Of a DNA stretch of 64,000 nucleotides, positions 22,143 through 33,773 are shown piece after piece. The stretch spans positions 18,951,999-19,015,998 of the forward strand of contig NC_092565.1 of the NCBI RefSeq assembly GCF_037975245.1. Direction: 5' to 3'. Position numbers and translations under genes: made by a program. Below the pieces are notes generated by a model, which was given only the letters and a program-made list of their open reading frames with translations, had not been told where the DNA came from and made no database searches. The number at the start of each line of letters is the position of its first letter. Position 1 is the first letter of the stretch. This DNA comes from Apostichopus japonicus. Taxonomy: Eukaryota > Echinodermata > Holothuroidea > Aspidochirotida > Stichopodidae.

Positions 22143-25100
22143 GTAAAATTTGAACTTTTCTCGCGATTATTCTGCGTTAAACTGGAGGTTACAAAACACT
22201 GCAAAATGAACTCTCGTGGAACTAGGCCCAGCGTAGTGCTTATTTTACACATTTAGCACTTCACTTTTTTTAATGTTAGGACTTTTTATGTTAGGACTAA
22301 ACATTTTACTGCATACACTAACCAAGCTGTTCATGAATAATTGTTTAACTTAGGAAATCAAGATGACAATAATCCTATTTTGGGTGCCCAGAGATTTGGA
22401 ATCCGTTTTGTTTGTAGAGATTGGACAGCAGTTGCTTTGGAATCCCAGTACAAACCATACATCACACTCACAGGCCATGGATGTTTGTGCTACCCATTCA
22501 TGATATATGCATTGAAATGCAAGCTGTCTGCAAAGATTACTCTTTTCAGAGGAATTCTTGCTCTCAGAAGAAACTATAGATGTATTTGGCAATCGGTCTT
22601 CCTGGAAAATGCCTTTGTGCTTGACCTATACCTAACTAGTTGGTCATAGTTATGTCATAAACCAACTGAAGTTGACTTCATTTTTTCTATAGCTCAGCGC
22701 ATCATACTCTTGTTGCACTCTTTCTGATGTTTAAAGAATTAGATATGTTTTATTGATTCCTGGTTTATGCATAGCACTCAAGTTGATTTAATTTGTCCGC
22801 TAATTATGAATGATAGCAGTTCCTAACATTTCTGTCTTATCAATGTTATATTATGTACACGTTTGTTTGTTTTACAGGCACCTGGAAAACAGCCAGACAC
22901 AAACAACTGAAATTTCATACCTAGATTCATCAATCCAAAGCACAGAGACCTTAGACCAAGAGGTGAAAAAGACATAGAAACTTACTATATTTATTTAATA
23001 AAACTGTTATTTGTTTGTTTAGTCCATTTTTTTTAAAGAAATTGCTATTATCATTAATGTATTATAATTTTTTACTTTTCACTGTGGAAAATGTCAAATA
23101 GCTACTATTTACTTTTAACATTAAACTGAATGAATATTTCAACTTAAATCAGCATTTTGCATTTGAGTGACAAGTTTTGACAAACATACCAAAGACATTT
23201 CTCAAAATAAGAATTAGATGATCAAACTAAGATATTCCTCTAGAATTTCACATAAAATGAAGATCACTGAGAAACTAACTGATGGATTTAATTTGATGCT
23301 CACCATGTTGTCATCAAAACAGTGTTTAAACTAGTATGAATCATGTGTAAAGAGTCAAATAAAAAAGTGAAAATTGAGTTTAAACTTCATTGTTTGAAAT
23401 AGAACTTGAAAACTGAAGCTAATGAGCAATGTAGGCTCCAAAAATTTAAAATTTATAAAGAAGTTGAATGTCCTTATATGATGCACCTTTTTAATTTCTC
23501 TTATCTTTGGATTGTGCTGGGAGCTGTGACATAGTTTATTGAACAGAGACTTTTTCTTTCATAAACTAAAGATAATGCACCTTTAGATTGTGTCTAGATT
23601 CAAACCAGGGCTTTCTGGTATTGCTCAAAAGTAAGATATGTGCATTTTGATGTTAACATTGTTTGTTTGTTTTCTTGTTTTGTTTTATTTTTGTATTTAT
23701 TAGGTACAAACTGTAGCTGAGACTGCTCAAGAATTTCGACTTGCAGATGGAGATGATAAGGTTGGTCCTTTGAGCAGACAACAATGAGATGAAAGAGACA
23801 AGCCTTTCGAAAATTCTTTTCTAATTGAATACATTAAGACATCCTGTTAGACATGAGCACATTTTTCTCTTGTGCCATGTTCCAATTAAAAGACATTCAA
23901 CACTGTTTATGCCAACCTATTAATGCATACTTATACTCTATGACCATGCAACTTTTGTATAAACTAATCTGACCAAAATAAGAGTGAAGTGTTCCCCTTT
24001 GGTAAACATGGAACATTTTAACTATTTAAAGGCAAAAGCAGCCAACCAGAATGTTGTTATTCATCAGTCAGGATTATCATGTCATGATTATCTGCACCTC
24101 ACATTTTTTAGGCTTGGAAGATCACTATCTAAATTTAGGTAATAAAAGGTGCCCCAACGGAACCCCACCCGATGAAACTCAACTTCTATGATCTTGCATT
24201 TTTTTATATAGTTTTCGAGGCCCATAGCTTTACAAGTAACTCTTGTACTATAATGAACACACACAACAAATGTTTTTCTGTTTACAACTAATGCTAGTGT
24301 AGATCACATGCAAAATTATTTGCCTATGATTGGTTACAAACTGGGCAGTTAAGGTTGTTAACCACCACACACTGGCAACTTCAAATTCAAAAACACTACA
24401 AGTTGAGTTTTCCTCACTAAAGGTATCCAGTTTAAATTAACTAACAGACCATTTGGACAACATTAGTCTTCCCAATTGGGCAAATGGAAAGCAATGGAAA
24501 TAGAAAATCTCATGTGCATTTTTGCAATAGTTTGTTTCTTTTCTTCATTTAGGCTCTTGCTGCCTTTCTGAGGATTGTTGAACCAGTTGTATGCAAGGCT
24601 CTGGAAAGGAATATTCGTAGTCATGCATTCGACGGTTAGTCTCATCTCACTTTATTTTGAATGCTTTTAGGTACAGAGAAAAGCACCTCATCATTATGAA
24701 GAGCTTAAATAATTCAGTGGTAAATTGGCCTAAAATATTTATTAAATTTTTTATTTCTTTTCAGATAATTTTTTCAACTTTCTTCATAATGTAATGTTGT
24801 ATGAATATTCTTCTGTAATTCCTTTCCTTCCCCAAGTCAGAAAGATAGACAAACTTCATCTCTCACTCTCTCATCATTTGAATGAAATCAATGATGATCT
24901 TAGCCATTAGCTTGTATACAATCATAGCCTTTCGATAGATAAATGGGAAATGAGATCTTTGTTTGTTTCTCCAGCTGTGAATCATAGATCATGTCGATGT
25001 TTCATTGAGTTGAATAGATTTATTTCCACATTTGCAACTCTGCAAATACAGTGGGAATATACAACAATATAAACAATGAAGACATTAAAGAAAAAGCATA

Positions 25101-28100
25101 TACCAGTATTACAAACCTTTACATTTAAATGTCTCACAAATATGGAGGGAGACTTGACAGAAGCTACTCATATCAATTGGTAATGCTACGTATAAAGGAA
25201 AAGAAACATAAGAAAGACATGGAGAGAAATCACACCTCTTATGACCCCACCTTCTCCCCCTTTTTGTAGAAAAGATTTTTTTTAAAAATATTTTTCCTCT
25301 CTTCAATTTGAAAGGTTATGATGTAAATTGGGCAGAAGACACAGATGTGGTAAAATGTGTTCATATTCTTACTGAGAAATCACTTGATAAAAGTATGCAG
25401 TGTACTCAACTCTCCTGGAATAGAACAGGCTCAACGATTGCTGTCTCTTATGGAAGGCTGGACCACCAAGACTGGTGTACTCACAAGGTTTGATTCCTAT
25501 ACTGGAAATAAATTAGGACCTACATTGCTAAGCAGCATTCACGTTTATGAAGTTAATCATCAGATACAGAAAAATATACATATAGCTTTTTCATTCTGAG
25601 TAAAGATATCGCTATTAGCATCGCTTTATGTAGCAATTTAGCCATTTTGTGTAGTGTTTTGCTATGCTGTGCCAGTTAATTGACTTTGTGCTATGCTTAG
25701 TGCATTGGGTATGTCTTCAAGTGAGGGATCCTGTTGAACATCTCCAACACCTCAAATTCATGAGCGCAGTCTTGTCATTAGCTTGTTACTATGAACTGTC
25801 ACAAGAAATATGCAATAGTATTGAGGACCTCTGATACTCAACACAAATTTGCAATTGTTTTGTTTGTTAAACGTCACTTTTCTCACATTTTATAGTCAAG
25901 TCTAGGTTTGGTAGCAGAAGAGGAACTGGCGACATGTTTATTCCTTCATTTTCACAACATATATTAAATGCTTCAAGAAACAATGTGTTCCTCTTCAACA
26001 GAGTTATAATGAGTCAACTCATTTGTTTAGTTCAGTGTAGTTAGCACTAACAAATTGCTACGTGATGCATTGCAATATTGCTTCTCAAAGGTATATATCC
26101 ACATGCTGTGCATGCATAAATTTTAACAAGCCCAAAAGGGTACTCTTGTAGTTATATTTACTAATAAGTAATATAATAAATGAAGTAAACTGAAAATACT
26201 CTTGACAATCTTTTGCCTTCTCGATTTACCTTATTGAGAATATTTAGTTAACATATTTTTAAAAAAATGTCTGTTTTTCTTACTTTTAGGGTGTCCTTTG
26301 TACATGGAATTTGGACCGTAGGGGAATAAATTCAAGCAAAGCTGACGTCGCTGTCGACGTGCCAGTAAGTATTGTGCTACTCTCTGTTCAGATGTACATT
26401 TATGAATTCCATGATACAAATTGTAAAGTAGATCAAATTTTTGAAATAACAATATCTCTATCCTATTTTCCAACACAGAGTTGTCTAATGTCCATCGCTT
26501 TTCATCCAGTTAAGACAGCGTGGATAGCTGGAGGAAGTTTCAATGGTATGTCAAGATTAAGCTTTTGTTTCTTGATGGGAATGCACTGATATTGTCACAA
26601 GATATGTCATCCAAAAATCTTTGAGTACAGTGCTTAATCCGTTTTTCTTGTAACGCATCTTCTTGTGGTTTTGGACCACTTTTATATTTTTCTTCATCTT
26701 GCTATGATAGGCAGATCAATGGAGAGGAGGAAAGCTATAAATGTTCCACCCCCCCACCCCACCTCCCCTTTCTCAGTCCAGGGCAGTTTTGATAATTCTA
26801 TTACTTTATTTTATGCAAGAATACCTGTTACACCTAATCCCTCAACATCTATCAATCCTTTCAATAAATCACAGATCTAATGATATGAATTTGCCTTAAT
26901 GACAAAGGATTAAGAATTTTATTGTCTCACTCTCTTGCAAAATGTGAATCGGAGTTCAATACTTTTCAATTCATGTTTAAGTATCATAGATTTATTGTTC
27001 AATCTATTTGCAGATTTAGTGTCCTGGTTACGCTGTCTATTAGAATATAATTTTTGTGTCTGTTCCTACTGTTCGCACTTCCACCTATGGGGAATGTTGC
27101 TTTGCTAGATCAGCTCCACAGCTCTGGAACAGTCTCCCCTTACATCTGAAAACAATCCAGCATGTGTCAACTTTCCAGAAAGAACTCAAGACGTTCTTAT
27201 TCATGAATGCGTATCCATTAGTTTGAGAACTGTTGTGTCCATTTTCAGTACTTTGCTCCTGCAGCGCTACAAAGCAGTATTTTTTTAACTGGATAAAAGC
27301 GCTTTACAAATTCTTATATTATTATGATTATTATTATTATTATTGCAGTGTCTGAAGGAAAGGTAGCAAAGTATAAACAACAAGTCTGTTTGTTTCCAAC
27401 AGATATTTCATTAAACAGCAACTGACTTTAATCAAAGTGCTAAATCTGTGAGAATTTGAATAAATTTGGAGTATGAGTTCAGCTGTCAAGTAAGATTGTT
27501 CAAATGCAAGGATATAATCTGTCTGGCAAAAATATCTCTGCATTTAAAAAATAATTAAAAAAAAATAATATCATACTTTTTCAGGGCTAATGCCTTAATG
27601 ATGCCATCAAGTCTAAAGCAAGTTTGTGACAAAATGACATTCTGTCAATAGTTTCACTAATAATTTAACTTTTTGCTTCAACTTTTGGTTTTCAGGACAA
27701 CTGTCAGTCTGGGATTTGAGTCAAGAGGACGAACCTCTGTTAGCATCTTCAGGAATCGGCGACGACTCTCATCGAGAACCAATCACACAAATTGTCTGGC
27801 TGCAGAACCCGGATAAACCTAGCAAATATTTGGTAAAAAAATAAAGGATTGCTCATGATTTGGGACGTTTCTAAAAAATGAGCTGTTTTTTTACTAATAG
27901 GCAACATTTGAGAGAAGTCATTTTAGGCGATATAACCCTTTCCTTCATGTTGTCAATGTGACATGTTTTGTCTGCCTGTCCAGGTGCCTGTGTCCTCTGT
28001 CCTTACTCTATTCTATTTTTTTCTGTTCAGAGATTCCAATACTAGTTAAAATTTGATTTGAAAGAATCTAATGCTTGAAACTGATACTGTTACGGTTAAA

Positions 28101-31100
28101 TTAGATGAAATCAAAAGGGTAGTGTATGTCGTTAGGCATCCTGGCAAGTACACATGTTTGTTTGTTTAAATGCATACATTGTGATAACTGCTTTTAGAGC
28201 GAGAGGATTTGTTCAGGTTTAAAGTGAAACCGTGTCAGACTGGTTGAACAATATCTCACTCTAAAAGTACTTTTCTTGCATCTTAAGGTTTATAACCGTT
28301 CTTCGTGAATTAACCTTTTTGTCTTATTTCTCTCTTCTGATGCAGTTAGTGAGCACTAGCACCGATGGCAGGATTCTCATCTGGGAGATGAAGGAGGGTA
28401 AAAGAACAATAGAATTGAAAGAGGGGTTCCTTTTGTTAGCCAGCAGTCTACCAGCTGGATTTATGAAAGGAGGTAGAAGCAGAGGTGACAAAGAGATGGG
28501 AGGTATGTGAGAGAACTGTCACAGAGTATAAAGACAATGCAGCTGTCATAACCTGAAATATCCCAACTATAAGTACTTGATAATTTGATGGCCTTCATTA
28601 CCTGAAATGTCCCAACTATAAGTACTTGATAATTTGATGGCCTTCATTACCTGAAATGTCCCAACTATAAGTACTTTATAATTTGATGGCCTTCATTACC
28701 TGAAATGTCCCAACTATAAGTACTTTATAATTTGATGGCCTTTATTACCTGAACATCCCAACTATAAGTACTTTATAATTTGATGGCCTTCATTACCTGA
28801 AATATCCCAACTATAAGTACTTGATAATTTGATGGCCTTCATTACCTGAAATGTCCCAACTATAAGTACTTGATAATTTGATGGCCTTCATTACCTGAAA
28901 TGTCCCAACTATAAGTACTTTATAATTTGATGGCCTTCATTACCTGAAATGTCCCAACTATAAGTACTTTATAATTTGATGGCCTTTATTACCTGAACAT
29001 CCCAACTATAAGTACTTTATAATTTGATGGCCTTCATAACCTGAAATGTCACAGCTATAAGTACTTTATAATTTGATGGCCTTCATTACCTGAATATCCC
29101 AACTATAAGTACTTTATAATTTGATGGCCTTCATTACCTGAAATGTCCCAACTATAAGTACTTTATAATTTGATGGCCTTCATTACCTGAAATGTCCCAA
29201 CTATAAGTACTTTATAATTGATGGCCTTTATTACCTGAACATCCCAACTATAAGTACTTTATAATTTGATGGCCTTCATAACCTGAAATGTCACAACTAT
29301 AAGTACTTTATAATTTGATGGCCTTCATTACCTGAACATCCCAACTATAAGTACTTTATAATTTGATGGCCTTCATAACCTGAAATGGCACAACTATAAG
29401 TACTTTATAATTTGATGGCCTTCATTACTTATGCAAAAGTTGTAATATGGTGTTGTATGTTACTATAAGAAGTATAACTCTTCCAATATGGGAATGTGCA
29501 ATAGGGCCTTATAATGCATGCATGGGGTGGCCTAAGCCTGCCAATTGTATATGATCCATCATTGATCTGTTGAGAGAAACAGAGGACTGTCTTTACCAAT
29601 TGAACTGAAACCCTTTCACCTAAAGAAGACTTGGTGGCTGTCATGTGCCTACAAGAATATTTTGTCTTTATCGATACCAGTATTTTAACTTTACAGTAGG
29701 TCTACTATCAGTTCATGAGATCAGATAGCAAGACCACCATAGTAAATCATATGATAACTTCCCATCTGCCATACATTTTGGAGAGCTCTTTATGGAAACT
29801 CATTTTCTTAATGGAAAAGCTCTTTTCCATTAGAAATGGCCACCCATCCTTCACTCTCGCAGCCACCCACCCTCCTTCCATCCACTCCCCTCCCCCACTC
29901 CAACTTTCTCTTCATTGTCAAGTTTTACCTTACTGAGAGATTAATGTAAGAAATAACAGCCTGTTCCACAAACTATTTCAATAGCCATTTCTCCTCATGA
30001 GGAACACTTCAATACTATTTTCCTCTTGAAAGACCACAGAAGTAGGAATACCTTTTTACTTATAGCCTGACCTTACAAGGCCCTTTTGAAGTTGTTCACT
30101 TTGAGTCTCATGTAAATACTAATGATCATGCCGTAAAGTAAACTTTGGACCGACCTTTCCTGTGATATTTCAAACATGTTCTTTTCTTCTAACAGTGAAC
30201 AGTGTTTCTTATGCTAATGATGATCCCAGTCTTTTCTTGGTTGGCTCTGATTCTGGTGGAATCTTCAAATGTTCCATGAATTCCAGAGATCCTGTCCCTA
30301 CAAGTAAGTTTTTACCACTACAGCAATACCTTGATGAGACGATATATATATATTTTTTTGTTACTTACAAGAGAGTGAAGACAGACATGGAGGGGTGCAA
30401 GGTGGCTATAGTTTTGTTGCATTTATCAAGCAACCTCCACAGACAGATATCGCCCGGGTACTTTTATGTGTCTTAGTCCCCCCCTTTCACTCCTCATTTT
30501 ACCTTATATGTATTATGAAAATGAGACAACACTTTTCTTTATCTGTGTTTTTCCAGGCCCTCTACATACATTCCCAGACCCCCTTCTTGATCCTGTATAC
30601 CAAGGATGTTGCCCCCTAAGCCCATCCCCCCCCCCACACACACACACACATCTTGTACCTCTCATCAGGCATGCACTGACTAGGAAGACCTGTATGTTGT
30701 ATGAAGCAAACAAGAAGAGCATTGACACTTTTGGTGCTAATTGTTTTTCTGCTGTTCTACTTGTAACTTTTCAAATGTTAGAGCGCAACTTAATAGCAGA
30801 CTGATAAATTTTTACAAACAGTTACAGTACTGCTGAAGAACAAGCTGGCTTAAAGAAACCTTCAGGCTCCTTAAAAAGTTGCTGTCAAGTATTAATGAAG
30901 CATTATTTTCCTTTCCTAAGTTATAATTAAGTAATAAATTACAAAGCTGAACAGTTTTACCTTAATTAATATATGTATATCATTAATGTATAGCAAGTGG
31001 TTTGACAGATATATAAAAAGTTATTTAAGATCAACACACCAGAAAAATTCCACTTCATGACCGGTTGTGTCCTTTTGAGACTCATCAAGCGGAGGTAAGA

Positions 31101-31203
31101 ATCGAACCCCAGACTTTTCTGTCTCAGTCACAGTGATTCTACTGGTGTGAATGCGTTACATATTATTATGATATATATAAATATATATTAAATATTATAT
31201 ACA

Positions 31204-31263
<60 letters not shown>

Positions 31264-33773
31264 TATTATGTACATATTATATATTATATACATATAAATA
31301 TGAACAATCTCTTACAGGTGAGGTCATGCCATCTGTTCCTCTGTATTCTCCTGTTACGTTTGCATTTGAACCTCACAACGGCCCTGTACACTCTGTCAAC
31401 TGTTCACCATTTCACAGAAATCTCTTCTTAGCCTGTGGAATTGACACATCTGCAAGAATTTATAGCATGTTGGAGGTAAGGGAGTGGGTTTTCTTTTGTT
31501 TTTTTAATTCATCATAAAGTTGAAACCAAGTACGTTGAGTGGTTTGCATGTCATTTTGGAATCTAGAAATATATTCTTTTAATACTCAGATGTGGCTACT
31601 TGATACTGAGCATCAACTTGCAATGTTGAGTGTTTTGCATGTCATTTTGGAATTTAGAAATATATTCTTTTAATACTCCGTTGTGGCTACTTGATACTGA
31701 GCATCAACTTGCAAAGCAGTAAGTTATATTTTTCCATAAATTTATTCAAAGATCATAAATACATTGTCTCCTATCAGTCTATAAAGAAGACCAGGATGTT
31801 TTCACTGGTTGTGCTTTCTTTACAAAACGCCCCTGATTTCTTAGTGTAAGAATGAGTGAACATTTAGGAGAGACGAAAAAATTCAATTTGATAATGTTTG
31901 TGTAGACTATCAAAAGAGACAATTTAGATGGATAGGATAGTTAAGCATAGTGTTTAGAACAGAGTGTTGGTTTTGAAGTTTAATGAAAGTATGGTCTTCT
32001 TTCATAGCATAAGATATTAAATGGTAATACTCAACTAAGAGTTAATTCCATTTCATTTCATCTCAAATAGGCCAGACACATTCTTTCAGTAGAACCAGGA
32101 GCTGGATACTTGTTTTCGGTCCAGTGGTCTCCAGTTCGTCCAATGGTATTTGCTGTTACTTCTGGCGAAGGCCAACTCCTTATTTATGACCTGCAGAGAA
32201 GTCGAAACATTCCCGTGCATTCGTTGCAAGCAAGTCCGGAGAAGAAAGAGGTCTTCTGTTTAGAATTTAATCAGAGTCAGTAAGTCTAAATGCAACCTGA
32301 TGATTTATAATGAGACAAATATATAATGCCACTGTTACCTTGGTAACCAATTTTGAGGTTAAGTTATGAAGTGCCTTTACACTCAAATCAATCATTTTTC
32401 AAAATTTAATGCTTTCTTGTAAGTCTGCTTCACACACAAGACTGTAGATATGAGCACATCCATACGACATCTTGGAGACAAATATGTCTGTACTCTAGCA
32501 TAGTTGCCTGTAGAAGTGCTGCACCTTTTGGATTTGTACTCATACTTGCAGCATTAACTAGTGCAAAGTGATGTACTCATATTCATGTTTAGGGCCTTGT
32601 ACCCAAATTGGTACTCATAACAAGGGAAATTCTACTTGTACTTGTACCTGTTGTACTCATACTACAAGTCTGCTTCACACACTAGACTGTAGTTATGAGC
32701 ACATCCATATGACATCTTGGAGCCAAATATGTTTGAAGTTTTACATATTAAAATTATTATGGACCTTTAAAAAGCAAGAAGGTAGGGACTTCTCCAGAAC
32801 AAACGTCTTCTTGTAATTTACACCCTGACTCTCCGCCTCAGTTAATATAACTTCTCCCCTCTGACAGTACATGTATACTCCCCTCTATTGATTGATTGAT
32901 ACCAAAAAATCATATTCAGGAAGGTGCTGATAATCTTATCTAAGATTTAAAAACTTGTAGCGGTGTTACAGTATCCACCAGGCACATGTCTTGGGGACCT
33001 CTAATGTCAATGCATTCATTGCCTTGAAAAATTTTGAGGCATGACACAACATTGTTTTGTTTTGTCTGTAAAACTTAAGGTGTGTGAGGGGCAAGCATGT
33101 GGTGTCCTAGGGTTCCAGATTACTGTTGATCCAGCACTGCTTTGTCAAACTTTTTAACCCATCAAGCAATTTCGAGAGTTAAGTAATGATTCTTATTAGG
33201 ATGTGTTTATTCCAAAGATAAATGGAAGACCGGAATGCCTTCATTTAACAGGTTAAGTCACAAAGCTGCAGGGGTATTTTCAGGGTGGTCAAGACTCTGT
33301 TAAGGAGATGGGTGGGGCTTCAGAAAGTAACTTTTTGTGGAGTGGAGAGTGGTACACTGTGATTTGTTCTGTTTTGGTGGGGAAGCTTTTACGAGGTGAA
33401 TGGAGGATGTCTTCACCATATCCCATGAAATAGAGTCATTCAAAAGCTAAACAGCCCTTGTGGGGCTGATATTTGCCATTAAGTGTACCCTTGGTAGTTG
33501 GGAATGGCACATGAAATTCTATCTGCTCACCGTGCCCTTTCCTGTTTTGATTCCCAACTGAAAATACTTTTGACCTGCGAAACAACCCTTCAAGTATGAA
33601 TGTGATGTTTTAATTACTTCTCCCATCTACTCTTCTTGCACAGGAAGCAGTTACTAGCAACAGGGGATGCAGATGGTGTTATCACCGTGTGGCAGTTAAA
33701 TGATGCTTTGACCACCCAAGGAGCAAGAGAGGCAGAAGCTTTGGCAGATATCGCTAATTCCGTCCTCGACTGA
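22084..33773 (+). CDS. DYNC2I2: WDR34 / DYNC2I2, dynein-2 intermediate chain, 13 exons, 498 aa
   Basis: Intermediate chain of cytoplasmic dynein-2, the motor for retrograde intraflagellar transport in cilia. Exons: 22084-22142, 22878-22962, 23704-23760, 24553-24634, 25315-25487, 26290-26364, 26479-26545, 27696-27832, 28346-28502, 30196-30303, 31318-31475, 32071-32279, 33644-33773. All are GT-AG with consistent phases, 1497 nt. An in-frame TAG (22006-22008) precedes the ATG. The N-terminus has SQTQTTE (TQT at 27-29) and VQT (49-51), like the light-chain-binding motifs of the human protein. The beta-propeller follows with blade ends TWNLD, VWDLS, IWEM, IYSML, IYDLQ and VWQL. Diagnostic matches are [51 protein letters not shown] and the tail [10 protein letters not shown]. 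Human WDR34 is 536 aa; the difference is in the variable N-terminus. WDR60 and axonemal intermediate chains fit less well. Confidence 0.96.
22878..22962 (+). CDS. DYNC2I2: DYNC2I2 coding exon 2 (TQT motif)
   Basis: Encodes [19 protein letters not shown] and on to TLDQE. SQTQT fits the LC8/DYNLL light-chain binding motif. Acceptor TTTTACAG, donor GTGAAA. Confidence 0.9.
23704..23760 (+). CDS. DYNC2I2: DYNC2I2 coding exon 3
   Basis: 19 codons, [19 protein letters not shown], with a second VQT motif comparable to the human DAQVQTE. Acceptor TTTATTAG, donor GTTGGT, phase 0. Confidence 0.9.
24553..24634 (+). CDS. DYNC2I2: DYNC2I2 coding exon 4
   Basis: [17 protein letters not shown] ... SHAFD, the conserved helical segment before the propeller. 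Acceptor CATTTAG, donor GTTAGT. Confidence 0.95.
25315..25487 (+). CDS. DYNC2I2: DYNC2I2 coding exon 5
   Basis: [16 protein letters not shown] through [20 protein letters not shown], the start of the beta-propeller. Acceptor TTGAAAG, donor GTTTGA, phase 0 at the end. Confidence 0.95.
26290..26364 (+). CDS. DYNC2I2: DYNC2I2 coding exon 6
   Basis: [18 protein letters not shown] to VDVP; blade 1 ends with WNLDRR as in human. Acceptor TACTTTTAG, donor GTAAGT. Confidence 0.95.
26479..26545 (+). CDS. DYNC2I2: DYNC2I2 coding exon 7
   Basis: [20 protein letters not shown] to FN, with the first base of the next Gly. Acceptor CCAACACAG, donor GTATGT. Confidence 0.94.
27059..27350 (+). mobile_element. 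LINE 3' end with (ATT)n tail (L2/CR1-like relic)
   Basis: The frame from 27059 reads [20 protein letters not shown], then [19 protein letters not shown] and QKELKTFLF to a TGA at 27224. This is the usual end of a non-LTR reverse transcriptase ('APqLWNsLP', 'sFkk.LKtfLF'). A short 3' UTR with GCGCTTTACAAATTCTTATA and an ATT tail follows, as in L2-type LINEs. A 5'-truncated copy in WDR34 intron 7. Confidence 0.8.
27696..27832 (+). CDS. DYNC2I2: DYNC2I2 coding exon 8
   Basis: [20 protein letters not shown] through [19 protein letters not shown] blade with VWDLS and DDSHREP (human DDTHTDP). Acceptor TTTTCAG, donor GTAAAA. Confidence 0.95.
28346..28502 (+). CDS. DYNC2I2: DYNC2I2 coding exon 9
   Basis: [20 protein letters not shown] to a basic loop and EMG, with one base of Val. 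Acceptor GATGCAG, donor GTATGT; the 49-bp minisatellite begins 44 bp downstream. Confidence 0.95.
28547..29428. repeat. 49-bp minisatellite, 18 copies, in WDR34 intron 9
   Basis: Eighteen head-to-tail units (GATGGCCTT counted 18 times), each 49 bp or 46 bp where AAT is missing. Unit blocks: ATTACCTGAAATGTCCCAAC, TATAAGTACTTTATAATTTG, ATGGCCTTC. Units 1-5 and 6-10 carry the same series of variants, a five-monomer higher-order repeat. Confidence 0.97.
30196..30303 (+). CDS. DYNC2I2: DYNC2I2 coding exon 10
   Basis: [20 protein letters not shown] to NSRDPVPT; blade with [14 protein letters not shown]. Acceptor CTAACAG, donor GTAAGT. Confidence 0.94.
31040..31140 (-). repeat. Possible SINE fragment with B-box-like motif
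   Basis: On the minus strand GTCTGGGGTTCGATTCTTACC contains GGTTCGATTC, a perfect Pol III B-box match, followed by CTCCGCTTGATGAGTCTC. No A box is evident, so this is only a candidate tRNA-SINE fragment beside the AT microsatellite. Confidence 0.35.
31157..31302. repeat. AT-rich (TA)n microsatellite
   Basis: Long (TA)n core at about 31210-31258 with interrupted flanks. It ends just upstream of the exon 11 acceptor of WDR34. Confidence 0.95.
31318..31475 (+). CDS. DYNC2I2: DYNC2I2 coding exon 11
   Basis: [20 protein letters not shown] to ARIYSMLE, with the conserved [13 protein letters not shown]. Acceptor TCTTACAG right after the AT microsatellite; donor GTAAGG. Confidence 0.95.
31534..31715. 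repeat. 91-bp tandem duplication
   Basis: Two adjacent copies starting GTTGAGTGGTTTGCATGTCA and GTTGAGTGTTTTGCATGTCA, differing at only a few bases, in WDR34 intron 11. Confidence 0.92.
32071..32279 (+). CDS. DYNC2I2: DYNC2I2 coding exon 12
   Basis: [20 protein letters not shown], then [20 protein letters not shown] and FCLEFNQSQ. Acceptor TCTCAAATAG, donor GTAAGT, phase 2. Confidence 0.95.
32419..32487. repeat. Extra partial copy of the PAAT-derived duplication
   Basis: Matches 32664-32732 (AAGTCTGCTTCACACAC ... TTGGAG-CAAATATGT) and directly abuts the main duplicated block at 32488. The source region at 40431-40500 has it only once. Confidence 0.8.
32488..32889 (-). pseudogene. Decayed copy of PAAT exon 2 and intron inside WDR34 intron 12
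   Basis: About 402 bp closely matching 40250-40655, which is the 3' part of PAAT exon 2 plus adjoining intron 2. On the minus strand it still reads [14 protein letters not shown], then an insertion brings an in-frame TAA, so it is a dead pseudo-exon. Because intron sequence is included, it arose by DNA duplication and not from mRNA. Confidence 0.88.
33644..33773 (+). CDS. DYNC2I2: DYNC2I2 coding exon 13 and stop
   Basis: [20 protein letters not shown] and [10 protein letters not shown], ending NSVLD with TGA at 33771-33773. Acceptor CTTGCACAG. Confidence 0.95.

Noticed and set aside
22341-22649. 102-aa ORF in WDR34 intron 1
   Set aside because: No family resemblance, no fitting splice sites, and exon 1 joins exon 2 in phase without it.
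28547-29428. Regular repeats considered as a CRISPR array
   Set aside because: Units are contiguous with no unique spacers, in an animal intron; it is a minisatellite.
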